From an uncultured bacterium (GTDB taxonomy: Bacteria; Cyanobacteriota; Vampirovibrionia; Gastranaerophilales; Gastranaerophilaceae): 64,000 nt of DNA. The stretch covers positions 1 through 64,000 of the forward strand of contig CADAYD010000014.1 in the NCBI GenBank assembly GCA_902791985.1, written 5' to 3'. The notes beneath the pieces are model-generated. The model was given only the letters and a program-made list of their open reading frames with translations, was not told where the DNA came from and did not search any database. Every line of letters begins with the position of its first letter. The first letter of the stretch is position 1. Of this stretch, positions 8,299 through 18,213 are shown piece after piece. A program made the position numbers and the translations under genes.

Positions 8299-8703
8299 TT
8301 ATTTTTCGGAATTTTCAATTTCCGGTTCAACAGTATTTACATCTTCTGTTTTAATAATAATTTTTTCTGCTCCGTTGCGTACTTTAGTTGCAGACCAATT
8401 TGTGGCTTTTTTGGCTCCCTTTTTTGTTGCGCATCCTGCTTTTTTAGCCCCATTTTTTACTGCTTTACCTGTTGCATCTGCGGCAGTTATAGATTTTTCT
8501 TTAATAAAATGGCCGGTTTTTTTTGCTGCATCACTTGTAGCGCTTCCGATTGTTTCTGCCAAATCTTGAGTTGTATCTTCCATTTTGTCAAGAAATGTAG
8601 GCTTGTAATCAGGCGCACTTACGTAGTAAATTTCATCCGCCATACATTTTCCTATACTTGAAATTAATAATCCTGCAAAAATAAGAACAAACAATTTTTT
8701 CAT
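8299..8703 (-). CDS. Small secreted Lys/Ala-rich amphipathic protein
   Basis: A 134-residue protein with signal peptide (residues 1-22) and ribosome site TAGGAG. The mature part, about 40-110, is a run of helical 11-residue-like repeats rich in Lys, Ala, Thr and Gly (KNGAKKAGCATKKGAKKATN), resembling LEA- or apolipoprotein-like amphipathic helices. It ends in an acidic tail (NTVEPEIENSEK). It contains single cysteines but no lipobox. Function unknown; envelope or stress-related association is a guess. Confidence 0.65.
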   Translation of the reverse strand: MKKLFVLIFAGLLISSIGKCMADEIYYVSAPDYKPTFLDKMEDTTQDLAETIGSATSDAAKKTGHFIKEKSITAADATGKAVKNGAKKAGCATKKGAKKATNWSATKVRNGAEKIIIKTEDVNTVEPEIENSEK

Positions 8704-8915
8704 AAACTATTCTCCTATAAGTTTTTTACTCTTAATTATGCTATATATTTTTTATTATTTTGTCAAATAAAAAAAGAGGACAAGTTTGTCCTCATAAATT
8801 AAGAATAGCTGGAAGTATGAAAAAGATTAATTTTATTTAATCGCATAATAGATTTTTGCCTATTAACCGTTTTTGCTATCCTTAATTGTCCATGTTTATG
8901 ATATTCTGTTAGGGT

Positions 8916-10226
8916 ATGATTTCTATTTTAACAAATCCGATTATAATTTCAGTAATATTGCTTTGTGTACTTTGTCTTTGCAGAGTTAATGTTTTACTTG
9001 CGCTTTTGATATCTGCCTTAACAGGTGGACTTGTTGGCGGAATAGGTATTTCCGAAGTTATGAATATTTTCATTCATGGGATGGGTGACAATTCAGAAAC
9101 TGCACTAAGTTATATTTTACTCGGGGCATTTGCGGTATCCATGACTCATACAGGACTTGCACCTATTTTGTCAATGAAGATATCAAATGCTATTAAATCA
9201 AAAAAATATTTATTAATATTTATTCTGACAGGTCTTGCAATCCTTTCTCAAAACTTAATCCCTGTTCATATAGCTTTTATACCGATTTTAGTTCCTCCGT
9301 TACTTGTCATAATGAATGAATTGCAATTAGATAGGCGAGCAGTTGCTTGCGGTTTGGCATTTGGGTTAAAAGCCCCTTATATTATGATTCCTGCGGGTTT
9401 TGGTTTAATTTTTCAAAGTTTGATTGCGGATAATATGGTTCAAAACGGGGTGGAAGTTTTAAAAAACGATATTTGGAAGTCTACTTGGGTTTTAGGCTTA
9501 GGAATGTTTATAGGCTTGCTTATAGCTATTTTTATAAGTTATTCAAAACCACGAGTATATAAAAATGCAGAAATAAAAGAACAAAATAATAAAACAGATT
9601 TAACATTGCATAGAAATCATTATATTACTCTTTTTGCTGCCGTTGTAACGTTAGGGGTTCAACTTTGGACAGGTTCACTGCCTTTGGGTGCATTGATTGG
9701 TTTGTCTGTTATTTTTGGTTTTAAGGCTATAGACCACGATAAGATGGATAAACTTATCAATGAAGGGGTTGGATTGATGGGTTATGTTGCATTTGTAATG
9801 CTCGTTGCTGCCGGTTATGCAAGTGTAATGAAGGCTACAGGCGGCATTGATACTTTGGTAAATACAATTATTCCTTATATGGCTTCAAGTAAAATTCTTG
9901 CATCTGCCTTATTACTTTTTGTCGGTTTATTTATAACTATGGGAATAGGAACATCTTTTGGTACAATTCCGATTTTAGCGGTTTTATTTGTTCCGATATT
10001 TATGAAACTGGGATTTAGTGTTCCGTCAATGATAATTGTTCTTGCCGCTGCCGCAGCACTTGGAGATGCGGGTTCTCCGGCTTCGGATACGACTTTAGGT
10101 CCAACATCAGGCTTAAATGCGGATGGGCAGCATAATCATATTTGGGATACCTGTGTTCCGACATTTTTGCATTACAATATTCCGCTTATTATAACGGCAT
10201 TGATTTCTGTATTAATTTTTAAATAA
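8916..10226 (+). CDS. NhaC/YuiF-type Na+/H+ antiporter family transporter
   Basis: A 436-residue integral membrane protein with about 11-12 predicted helices. It looks like the bacterial family pairing a short N-terminal antiporter domain with the NhaC-type domain (YuiF-like). Supporting segments are the N-terminal LLALLISALTGGLVGGIG and the conserved LGDAGSPASDTTLGPTSGLN near residues 385-405. The family is annotated as Na+/H+ antiporters, though some members move amino acids, so substrate is uncertain. A TATGAT -10-like element (8897-8902) lies only 13 bases before the ATG. The gene stands alone; the next gene is convergent with almost no gap. Confidence 0.82.
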   Translation: MISILTNPIIISVILLCVLCLCRVNVLLALLISALTGGLVGGIGISEVMNIFIHGMGDNSETALSYILLGAFAVSMTHTGLAPILSMKISNAIKSKKYLLIFILTGLAILSQNLIPVHIAFIPILVPPLLVIMNELQLDRRAVACGLAFGLKAPYIMIPAGFGLIFQSLIADNMVQNGVEVLKNDIWKSTWVLGLGMFIGLLIAIFISYSKPRVYKNAEIKEQNNKTDLTLHRNHYITLFAAVVTLGVQLWTGSLPLGALIGLSVIFGFKAIDHDKMDKLINEGVGLMGYVAFVMLVAAGYASVMKATGGIDTLVNTIIPYMASSKILASALLLFVGLFITMGIGTSFGTIPILAVLFVPIFMKLGFSVPSMIIVLAAAAALGDAGSPASDTTLGPTSGLNADGQHNHIWDTCVPTFLHYNIPLIITALISVLIFK

Positions 10227-12941
10227 TTAAATTTTGAATTGAGGAATAAATACTTGAGCATTTGCATATAAGAATTTATTTCCATGCCATTTTTTTCGTC
10301 GTCCTCTATATATGTGAACGGCACCTTTATTACAAGCTTCAAATTGAGCTTTTGCTTTTCTGATATTTTCTTTTGTAGGTTCAATGCCTTGTTGTTTAAG
10401 AGCAATAATTATCATTTGGGTATACGATTGCCCTCTTGGGACCGTATAGTTTGGTCTGTTATTTTGTGAACTAGGATTTGCAGGATTTGTCGGGGTTACT
10501 GTTCCTGTCGGGTTCGCAGGATTTGTCGGGTTTGGATTTGGTTGTGCGGGAGATGTGGCTCTGTCTATAGGCAAGACAAAAATAGCTGTGACTGCCTTAT
10601 CAAAATCCGCTCTGGACATCACAACCGGAGTTTCAGGACTCCATGGGTTTGTAAGTACTACCTGATCTTTTGTAACTTTTAATACTGTAAATTCATGTCC
10701 GCCGCCATTGATTACTTCACCGTTAATTTCCTGTTGTGAAACTTTAATTCCTACAGTTACTACGTATTGATCAATTTTCCCGTCTTTTGAATCTTGTTCC
10801 AGTTTATTTAATAATTCATTACGTTTTCTTTCATTGTTAGATGCATTTGTCATTGTAATTGCTTTGGTATTAATTTGACCATCTTCGTCAGGTAAATGCA
10901 GTTGATAATTAGAGTCAACATAGCAAACCGGTGCGCTATTCGAATCTTTGTTTATGTAAGAATCAGCTTTTTTGCCGGAAATAATAAACATAGGTTCAAA
11001 TCCGAGTCCGCCGCTGAGGTTGTCTCCATTTTTACTGTCGACAAATAATCCGGCAATATGATTTTGTTGTATATGATTTGTATCTATAGTCTTTTTAAGA
11101 TCATTTCGATATTTTTCAAATGCAACTTCATATAGTAAAACATCTTTATCTCCTGCAGAATATTTTGAGCCTGATTGAAGCATTGCTGCATGAAGTTCGT
11201 CTTCGGTTATTGTGTATGATTCTTGGATAAATACCTTGTCTGCCGGAAGTTTCCCAACATTAATATTTCCGCTGCCGTTGATTAATGCTTCTCTTGCAAT
11301 TTTTGAGCCGGGTAGTTTTATTGTATAAACTTTTTTACCGTTTGCATCGGTTGTTATTGAAACGTTATTTTTAAGGATATTTTGTCCGTCAGGTGTAGAT
11401 GCAAAAGAGTTGATTGTTGCCATCAAATAGCAATCTCCTCGAGCAACCTGACGAGCAATTTCAAATGTACCGTCTATTTTTGAAAAATCATAAGATGCGG
11501 TAAGTTTGTCATTTTTATCATAAATTTTTTGACCAATAAATATTCCTTCAGAGTCAAATTCGTTTACAATTTTTTGTTTTACTGTTCTTCCGTCTGTTTC
11601 ATATTCTATACTTGTTGAAGGTAATCCTCCTTTTTTTCTGTTGTCCAAATTAGGTCCTTCATAGTGTTGTTTTATTATTACTCCGCGTTTATAGAAAGTT
11701 TTATCACAACTAATTTCTCTCATTCCGTCTTCGGCATAGTGTGATTCTGTATGATACGGTTTACCTACGTCATCCAAAAAATCTTTTGAAGTTGATAATA
11801 AAGTACCGTTTTCTCTGTATTTAAAATCTTCTTCAACTGTTTGTGTTGTATTTATTAATCTTCCGTTTTGCAGTTTAATTTGGGGTTTAGATGTTGTTCT
11901 GTGCGAAATTTTACCTTGTTCATTATAGGTCGTTACTATATTTTTGTTTTCTATTTTAGTTTGATTGTTTATTGTAACTTTTTCTTGAATTTTTTCTGTT
12001 GATTTTTTAAGTTTTCCATTTGTATCATATTCAAATTGAACATTATTTGTTGCTATGATTTTATTATTATTGTCATAAGCGGTAATTTTTTTACTTTGAA
12101 CTTTTCCTTGAGAATTGTAGGTTATGGTTTCAACAGTATTTTTTGTTATTTTATTTCCTTTTTTTTGAATAGTTTTCTTTTCGGAAATTTTATTTTGATC
12201 ATTATATTTCATAGTTTCTTGGGAGACAGAAATGATTTGGTTTTTATCATTTTTAAAAGTGGTATTTTTTTCAATAATATTGCCTTTATCATCGTATTTT
12301 AATTCCACAATATTACTTTGAATAATATTTCCGCTTGACATTTTATTTGTTGTTACAATTTGAACCGGTTTACCTTGAGCATTGTTTTTATATTCTTGTT
12401 CTACAATTGTATTTTTACCATTTATGGTTTTTTTAGTTAAGATTTTACCTGCCCCAAATTCTTCTGTAATGATTACATCATTACCAAGCTTGTCTTTCTT
12501 TTTGGTAATTCTTGTCCCTGAGCCGTCAGCATTAAAGTCTTCAGTAACATTTTCGTCTTTTTCCCCTTCAGTGATAGGTGATTTTGAAACTTTACTTTGT
12601 GATGTAACAAATTTTTGAAAGTCTGTGAAAAGCTTTTCTCCGTCAGGAGAATTTGGTTTTTTGCCAAAAATTTCCAAAAATTCTTCTTTTGTTAAAATTT
12701 TATCTTCTCTTGCATAATCTACAAGCACTTTTTTAAGAACGGCCAATTCTTCCGAATCGATTTTATTATCTTTTTGGGTATTAAAAAATGATAAAAAGTC
12801 TTTATTTTGCTCAGTAATTTCAATTTCTTTATTGAAAATACTGAGTTTGACTTCTTGACCTGTTTTGCTGCCAATGCGTATTGTTTGATTATTTAGCTGA
12901 TTGACTAAATTCTCTAATTTTTTAGTTCTAAAATCTACCAT
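10227..12941 (-). CDS. Calpain-like cysteine protease with repeat region and C-terminal LysM-like domain
   Basis: A 904-residue protein without a signal peptide, preceded by AAAGGA. Order: N-terminal helical EF-hand-like segment (about 30-90, NTQKDNKIDSEELAVL); about fifteen antiparallel strand repeats of the RHS/YD or MORN-like kind (about 135-490, units such as YDDKGNIIEKNTTFKN); a calpain-type peptidase core with Cys in RGDCYLMATINSFA (about 503), His in GGGHEFTVLKV (about 747) and Asn in NPWSP (about 767). A Pro/Asn/Thr linker follows, then a LysM-like domain (about 830-904). Calpain-fold enzymes are intracellular thiol proteases, often calcium-activated. Substrate unknown; the repeats and LysM suggest binding to envelope or export by a nonclassical route. 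Confidence 0.85.
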   Translation of the reverse strand: MVDFRTKKLENLVNQLNNQTIRIGSKTGQEVKLSIFNKEIEITEQNKDFLSFFNTQKDNKIDSEELAVLKKVLVDYAREDKILTKEEFLEIFGKKPNSPDGEKLFTDFQKFVTSQSKVSKSPITEGEKDENVTEDFNADGSGTRITKKKDKLGNDVIITEEFGAGKILTKKTINGKNTIVEQEYKNNAQGKPVQIVTTNKMSSGNIIQSNIVELKYDDKGNIIEKNTTFKNDKNQIISVSQETMKYNDQNKISEKKTIQKKGNKITKNTVETITYNSQGKVQSKKITAYDNNNKIIATNNVQFEYDTNGKLKKSTEKIQEKVTINNQTKIENKNIVTTYNEQGKISHRTTSKPQIKLQNGRLINTTQTVEEDFKYRENGTLLSTSKDFLDDVGKPYHTESHYAEDGMREISCDKTFYKRGVIIKQHYEGPNLDNRKKGGLPSTSIEYETDGRTVKQKIVNEFDSEGIFIGQKIYDKNDKLTASYDFSKIDGTFEIARQVARGDCYLMATINSFASTPDGQNILKNNVSITTDANGKKVYTIKLPGSKIAREALINGSGNINVGKLPADKVFIQESYTITEDELHAAMLQSGSKYSAGDKDVLLYEVAFEKYRNDLKKTIDTNHIQQNHIAGLFVDSKNGDNLSGGLGFEPMFIISGKKADSYINKDSNSAPVCYVDSNYQLHLPDEDGQINTKAITMTNASNNERKRNELLNKLEQDSKDGKIDQYVVTVGIKVSQQEINGEVINGGGHEFTVLKVTKDQVVLTNPWSPETPVVMSRADFDKAVTAIFVLPIDRATSPAQPNPNPTNPANPTGTVTPTNPANPSSQNNRPNYTVPRGQSYTQMIIIALKQQGIEPTKENIRKAKAQFEACNKGAVHIYRGRRKKWHGNKFLYANAQVFIPQFKI

Positions 12942-13036
12942 ATTAAATCCTTTTGTTATAAACCTTAAGTTTTAGTACGGTATAATGAAAAGAAATCTTT
13001 ATGTTAAATCAAACCAAATTAATATAAATTTACAAT

Positions 13037-13639
13037 TTAAGCATTAGTATTTTTAATTTTTTCTTTAAGCATTTTAGCAGGTGCATATTGAGGCAAAATT
13101 TCAAGACAAGTATCAATCTCTTTGATGCAATTCTTAATATCTTTATTTGTATAATGGATATATGCTAATAAATAGTGTAATTCAGGGTCTTTATACAAAT
13201 TATTTTTTGCTTTATCTAAGAAAAACATTGCGGCAGGCATGTAGTTATGTGCCCAAAATGCACGTCCTATAAATTTGTAGCACTCAATATTATAAAATGC
13301 CATAAAGTCGGAATATTTTATAATTTGTTGAATAATATCTCCTTTAAAGTAAGTCATGAATATATCTAAATCAATTTCTAAAAAATTTCTTACTTCAAAA
13401 TATGACGGAGCCATAGAAATTTTGTCATCCATCATTTGCAGCAACATCAATCCCCAATGCCCTCGGATGTTGTCTTTTTGGGCGATTTCAAATTGCGTCT
13501 TTGCTTTTTTGAAATTATCTAAAATCATATAACAATATCCGGCTTCAGCAGGATAATTGTTTGATTCAAAAAACTCACGACAGCCTTTTATTCTGCCGGA
13601 TAAAAAATCTTGTTTAACCTGTTGATATTTTGTTGTCAT
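13037..13639 (-). CDS. TPR-like protein of unknown function
   Basis: About 200 residues, all-helical with degenerate TPR-type repeats (for example GYCYMILDNFKKAKTQFEIA, and AYIHYTNKDIKNCIKEIDTC near the end). No signal peptide or membrane segment. The ATG at 13639 is preferred over a TTG at 13648; neither has a good ribosome site, suggesting translational coupling to the upstream gene, whose stop lies 28 bases away. It probably scaffolds protein contacts with the exported TPR protein encoded just upstream. Confidence 0.75.
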   Translation of the reverse strand: MTTKYQQVKQDFLSGRIKGCREFFESNNYPAEAGYCYMILDNFKKAKTQFEIAQKDNIRGHWGLMLLQMMDDKISMAPSYFEVRNFLEIDLDIFMTYFKGDIIQQIIKYSDFMAFYNIECYKFIGRAFWAHNYMPAAMFFLDKAKNNLYKDPELHYLLAYIHYTNKDIKNCIKEIDTCLEILPQYAPAKMLKEKIKNTNA

Positions 13640-13667
13640 ATAATTCAAAATATATTATTTATGATGC

Positions 13668-14951
13668 TTAAAAACTTGTTTTTGAGTCAGTATCAATAAT
13701 GTTTGGCATAATCGATTGCATCATCATCATTTGTACAACTTGCGGAGAAAGATTTTCTCCGCCTTCTGCCATTTGCGGCAGCAGTGTTGTTATGTCAGTT
13801 GAAGAATTTTCTGTTCCGTAATCTCCAAACATCATTTTTATTTGATCCAGCTCTTTTTTGTTTTGAATATATTCAGGATTATTTAAGATATCAGCAATAT
13901 CCATATTGTCTGCCAGCGCAAGCTTTATGGTTTCGGATTCTGTTTTTGAGTTGTCAAAATCTTTGATATTTCTGATATTTTGGAAATATTTTCCCGGATT
14001 ATTATCATCTTCTTTATTAATTTCTTGTTGAATATTTTTTAATTGCTGTTGTTTATATTCAATTTCCAGTTCAGGAGAGAAACCTGAACCATAAGGAGCA
14101 TTAATAAATTTATCCAATTTTTCATCTTGATTATTAAACGGAAGTTGAACACCGGTTGGATTGTCGCCTTGTTGACCTGCACCTGCTTCATTAATTCTTT
14201 GCTGCAGTTCTGAGAGATTTTTGTTTATAAGTTCTTGAGGATCAACAGGGGTCAAACTGTGTTCTCTTGCTTTATTCCTGTATGGATATAAAAGTTCAGG
14301 CTCGTTAACATTTTGGAAACATTTTGCTTCGTCTTCATTTCCCATGACGCAATTTCTTCCGTTTGTGGCATATTTTACAATCATAGGATTATCATGCAAA
14401 GAAATTACTTTTTCATAAGCTGCGATGGCATTTTCTTTTTGACCGCATTTTGCATAACTCATAGCAAGATAATAATATCCTAAAGTATCATAAGGATGTT
14501 TTTGTACATATGCTTCACATTCTTGCAGACATCCTGCAAAATTGCTTAAATGATACTTTTCTTTAATGCTTTTAAGCGAAGGTGCATCATAAAAATATGG
14601 CCCTTGCATCCAACTACCGGAATTGCTGCTATATACCTTCATTGATGATTCTCTCAAATAATCATTTCTGCGTTGCGGAACTTCCACATTAACCTCAATG
14701 CCTCCCTGCGGGGTTGTAGGAACTGTTTTTGGAGGTTGTTTGCTTGTATTTACAGGTGAGGAGTTATTATTTTTTTTCTGATGTTGTTCATAATATAATT
14801 CACTCAATACGCCATCGTGAGGAGAGTCTTGTTTATGGGTATCTGCATATAAGTCATATTTTTTGAGCGGATTTTCAAACCCGCAAGATATTTGAGGAAT
14901 CAACCCTCCAATTATAATTGCAGCTATTAATAAACTTAAATTCTTTTTCAT
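13668..14951 (-). CDS. Exported TPR protein
   Basis: A 427-residue protein with a signal peptide (MKKNLSLLIAAIIIGGLIPQ then ISC; an imperfect lipobox, so a lipoprotein is possible) and a good AGAGG ribosome site. Residues about 125-200 contain TPR units (GYYYLAMSYAKCGQKENAIA). The N-terminal 120 and C-terminal 200 residues are low-complexity, rich in Asn, Gln, Pro and Glu. It is first in a two-gene operon with the TPR-like gene at 13037. It likely mediates envelope protein assembly. No enzyme motif. Confidence 0.75.
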   Translation of the reverse strand: MKKNLSLLIAAIIIGGLIPQISCGFENPLKKYDLYADTHKQDSPHDGVLSELYYEQHQKKNNNSSPVNTSKQPPKTVPTTPQGGIEVNVEVPQRRNDYLRESSMKVYSSNSGSWMQGPYFYDAPSLKSIKEKYHLSNFAGCLQECEAYVQKHPYDTLGYYYLAMSYAKCGQKENAIAAYEKVISLHDNPMIVKYATNGRNCVMGNEDEAKCFQNVNEPELLYPYRNKAREHSLTPVDPQELINKNLSELQQRINEAGAGQQGDNPTGVQLPFNNQDEKLDKFINAPYGSGFSPELEIEYKQQQLKNIQQEINKEDDNNPGKYFQNIRNIKDFDNSKTESETIKLALADNMDIADILNNPEYIQNKKELDQIKMMFGDYGTENSSTDITTLLPQMAEGGENLSPQVVQMMMMQSIMPNIIDTDSKTSF

Positions 14952-15156
14952 TATTTAATCCTCTTATGAGTGAATACTATGTATCAACGCTATTATATTC
15001 TATATAATATTGCACGTCATAATCCAAATGTATGAGATTACTTTAATATAATAAAATATTTAGCTAAATCAAAGGAATAAAAATTATGTATTGCCCCTAA
15101 GTTTTTTTTCAATTATACTAAACGTGTGTGATTAAAATTAAAAATCAGGCGGAATT

Positions 15157-16914
15157 ATGGATATATTTTCAATTTTTACTCTAATGGGAGGTTTAGCATT
15201 TTTCTTATACGGCATGATTATAATGTCGTCAGGATTAGAGAAAATAGCCGGCGGAAAAATGGAAAAGTTATTGGAACAACTAACTTCAAACCCTTTTAAA
15301 GGATTTTTGGTTGGTGCGGGAATGACAATAGCAATTCAGAGTTCTTCTGCAGTTACGGTTATGCTCGTGGGGTTTGTAAACTCGGGGATTATGAAACTTT
15401 CCCAAACTGTTGCCATAATCATTGGTTCAAATGTCGGTACGACGGTTACTTCATGGATTTTGAGTTTGTCTGGGATTCAAAGTACAAACTTTTTCTTGCG
15501 GATGTTAAAGCCTGAATCATTTTCACCTTTGCTTGCTCTTGCAGGGGTAATAATGTTAATGACTTCACGCAGTAATTTTTCAAGAAGAAAGCCTGTCGGA
15601 ACTTTCTTAATCGGGTTTTCAATTTTGATGTTTGGTATGGGGTTGATGTCATCGTCAATGGCACCATTAGCTAACGACCCGAATTTCTCACACATTCTGA
15701 CATTGTTTAAAAATCCGTTTCTTGGCTTGATGGTCGGACTTGTAATTACGATGATAATACAGAGTTCTGCCGCTTCTGTAGGTATGTTGCAGGCTTTATC
15801 TTTAACAGGCAGTATCTCATATATGGTTGCTGCGCCGATTATTGCAGGTCAGCATATAGGAACTTGTATAACTGCCGTTTTATCAAGTATCGGGGTTAAT
15901 ACTAACGCAAAACGTGTTGCAGCGGTGCATGTAGCATTCAACGTAATCGGTGCGGTTATATTTCTTGCGATATTTGAAATTTGGCTTCATACTTTTGAGT
16001 ATCCGCTCAAACAAATGGCTAATCCGTTCGGGATTGCAATAGTTCATACTATATTCAGCATTTTGGCAGCTTGTTGCTTGTTCCCGTTAAGAAAAATGCT
16101 TGAAAAGATTTCATATATTGTTGTTAAGGACAGTGCAGAGGAAAAAGAAGTTATACTTGATGAACGCTTGTTGCTTACTCCATCGATTGCGATTGCGCAG
16201 TGTTACAAAACTACTGCCGATATGGCTAAACTCACAAGAGAATCTCTTGTTATGTCAGTGCGCCAGTTAAAACAATACAATCCTAAAATATCTGAAATTA
16301 TTGAAAAAAATGAAGCAAGAATCGACAAATACCAAGACGTTTTGGAATCTTTCCTACAAAAATTATCAGGTAAAGATTTAACAGAAGAGGATTCTAATAA
16401 AATTTCGCAATTAATTTTGTCTATTTCAGATTTTGAAAAGATAGCAGACCACTCAACCCACATTATGCAAATAGCAGACCAAATGCACAGAAAGGAATGG
16501 GTGCTTGCAAAAGATACGGTTGAAGAACTCAAAAAAGTCGTTAATGCCGTAAAAGAGGTTTACGATATTACAGTTAGGGCATTCGTTTATAACGATATCA
16601 GAACGGCTTATGAGGTTGAACCGTATGAACAGGTCGTTGATGACATAGCTTATGTTGCAAAGAAAAATCATATTAAACGTGTAAAAAGAGAGAAGGTTCA
16701 TATAAGAAGAAACTTTGCATATGCTGAAGTTTTGAACGATTTGGAGAGAATTTCAGACCACTGCTCAAATATTTCGACAGGTATGATTCAGTCTGCAAAT
16801 GCGTCAATTCATAAACACGAACTCAAAAAGAGCCTCAAAGCAGAAGATGTTTCGGGGATTTCGCAGCAACTTGAAGAATTTAAAGATAAGTATTCATTAC
16901 AATTAATGGAGTAA
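15157..16914 (+). CDS. Na+/phosphate symporter with PhoU-like tail
   Basis: A 585-residue protein of the Na/Pi cotransporter II family (YjbB/NptA type). The inverted repeat pair characteristic of the family is visible as IAIQSSSAVTVMLVGFVNSG (about 50-70) and IIQSSAASVGMLQALSLTG (about 190-215), within about eight to nine membrane helices. A PhoU-like helical domain fills about 345-570. It moves phosphate with sodium, in some bacteria as an exporter controlling internal phosphate. AGGCGGAATT precedes the ATG, and a TATACT element sits near 15114. The thioesterase gene follows after 3 bases, so they form an operon. Confidence 0.93.
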   Translation: MDIFSIFTLMGGLAFFLYGMIIMSSGLEKIAGGKMEKLLEQLTSNPFKGFLVGAGMTIAIQSSSAVTVMLVGFVNSGIMKLSQTVAIIIGSNVGTTVTSWILSLSGIQSTNFFLRMLKPESFSPLLALAGVIMLMTSRSNFSRRKPVGTFLIGFSILMFGMGLMSSSMAPLANDPNFSHILTLFKNPFLGLMVGLVITMIIQSSAASVGMLQALSLTGSISYMVAAPIIAGQHIGTCITAVLSSIGVNTNAKRVAAVHVAFNVIGAVIFLAIFEIWLHTFEYPLKQMANPFGIAIVHTIFSILAACCLFPLRKMLEKISYIVVKDSAEEKEVILDERLLLTPSIAIAQCYKTTADMAKLTRESLVMSVRQLKQYNPKISEIIEKNEARIDKYQDVLESFLQKLSGKDLTEEDSNKISQLILSISDFEKIADHSTHIMQIADQMHRKEWVLAKDTVEELKKVVNAVKEVYDITVRAFVYNDIRTAYEVEPYEQVVDDIAYVAKKNHIKRVKREKVHIRRNFAYAEVLNDLERISDHCSNISTGMIQSANASIHKHELKKSLKAEDVSGISQQLEEFKDKYSLQLME

Positions 16915-16917
16915 ATT

Positions 16918-17670
16918 ATGACAATAGATACGCAGGATAAATTTTATACATTAGAAAAAACATACCCGATTTCAATGGCTATGCACGACATGCAATACCG
17001 TCTGAAACCGTCTGCCCTGTTAGATTTGTTACAGGATATGGGCGCAAGAAATATCAAAGGCACACCATTTGGCAACGTTGAACTCAATGCGCAGAATTTA
17101 GGGTGGTTTTTGGTACGTTACAGAATAGAATTTGACAAATATCCGCAAAATTTGAGCGATATAAAATTCTTCACAGAAAACAGAGGTACTCAGCGGCAGA
17201 GTGCTTACCGTGCTTTTGAAGCCGAAACACCTGACGGTGAAAGACTTTTAAGGGCGATGTCATATTGGCTTATGGTTGATTTGGACACAAAATCTTTAAT
17301 CAATATTGAACAGGAGTTCCCTGATATTACAAAATACCAAAAACGTGAAGATGATGTTGAACTGCGCAAACTAAAACCGCTTCAAGAGCCTGACAGCGAA
17401 GTCGTTTTCCACGTTCGTTACGACGATTTGGATATGAACGGGCACGTTAATAACGTCGTTTATATGACATGGGCAATGGAGGCTTTGAGTTATGAGTTCA
17501 GAAACACTCACACAATTAAAGCGATAGATATTTATTACAAACACGAAGTTAAATACGGTGAAGATGTAATTTCTGCCGTCAAAATCAATGACGACAACAC
17601 AACCGAACACCTTATCAAAAACGCCAACACAGGCGATGAACTTTGCTTAATAAGAGTTGAATATGTTTAA
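16918..17670 (+). CDS. Acyl-ACP thioesterase
   Basis: A 250-residue double-hotdog protein of the FatA/FatB-like bacterial family. The second hotdog carries the conserved DLDMNGHVNNVVYMTWAMEA (about 165-185), in which Asn and His are catalytic residues. The first hotdog contains LGWFLVRYRIEFDKYP. It releases free fatty acids from acyl-ACP and thereby sets chain lengths or fatty acid turnover in the cytosol. Co-transcribed with the Na/Pi symporter; the pairing has no obvious metabolic reason. Its end overlaps the convergent tag gene by 4 bases. Confidence 0.92.
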   Translation: MTIDTQDKFYTLEKTYPISMAMHDMQYRLKPSALLDLLQDMGARNIKGTPFGNVELNAQNLGWFLVRYRIEFDKYPQNLSDIKFFTENRGTQRQSAYRAFEAETPDGERLLRAMSYWLMVDLDTKSLINIEQEFPDITKYQKREDDVELRKLKPLQEPDSEVVFHVRYDDLDMNGHVNNVVYMTWAMEALSYEFRNTHTIKAIDIYYKHEVKYGEDVISAVKINDDNTTEHLIKNANTGDELCLIRVEYV

Positions 17671-18209
17671 TATCTAAAACAGGTTGTTTCGTGGTCATTT
17701 ACGATGCCTATTGACTGCAAATATGAATAAATAATAACCGTTCCGACATATTTCATCCCCCGTTTTTTGAGGTCTTTTGAAACAGCATCGGATAAAGGTG
17801 TTGAAACTTTGAATTTATCGTCTTTATTTTTGATAATTTTTCCTTCAGTAAAACTCCAGATATATTTTGAAAACGAGCCGAATTCTTTTTGGATTTGTAT
17901 AAAAATTTGAGCATTAAGGATTGCGGAATTTATTTTACTCCTGCTTCGAATAATTTTTTCGTTTTGCAAGAGTTCGGCGATCTTGTTTTCGTCATATTTT
18001 GCGACTTTTTTCACGTCGAAATTGTCAAAGGCTTTGCGGAAGGCTTCACGTTTTTTTAGTACGGTAAGCCACGATAACCCTGCCTGAAAACCCTCTAAAA
18101 TGAGGAGTTCAAAGAGCTCTCGGTCATCATATTTCGGTACTCCCCATTCATTATCGTGGTAGTCCTTATAAATCTGCGAATTTTCATCAACCCAGCTGCA
18201 CCGTTTCAT
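17667..18209 (-). CDS. tag: DNA-3-methyladenine glycosylase I
   Basis: A 180-residue protein, the usual length for Tag. It has the N-terminal CSWVDENSQIYKDYHDNEWG and LFELLILEGFQAGLSWLTVL segments of the family. The zinc site is complete: Cys4 and His18 at the N-terminus, and a C-terminal His and Cys in VNDHETTCF. The enzyme removes 3-methyladenine from alkylated DNA to start base excision repair. It is the last gene of a leftward group with the membrane-protein pair at 18214-19340, though the link is positional only. Confidence 0.95.
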   Translation of the reverse strand: MKRCSWVDENSQIYKDYHDNEWGVPKYDDRELFELLILEGFQAGLSWLTVLKKREAFRKAFDNFDVKKVAKYDENKIAELLQNEKIIRSRSKINSAILNAQIFIQIQKEFGSFSKYIWSFTEGKIIKNKDDKFKVSTPLSDAVSKDLKKRGMKYVGTVIIYSYLQSIGIVNDHETTCFRY

Positions 18210-18213
18210 ATAT

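Noticed and set aside
11470-12550. RHS toxin in the 904-residue protein
   Set aside because: The strand repeats resemble YD/MORN types, but there is no RHS core motif (DPxGxx) or C-terminal toxin; a calpain-type peptidase and LysM-like domain follow instead.
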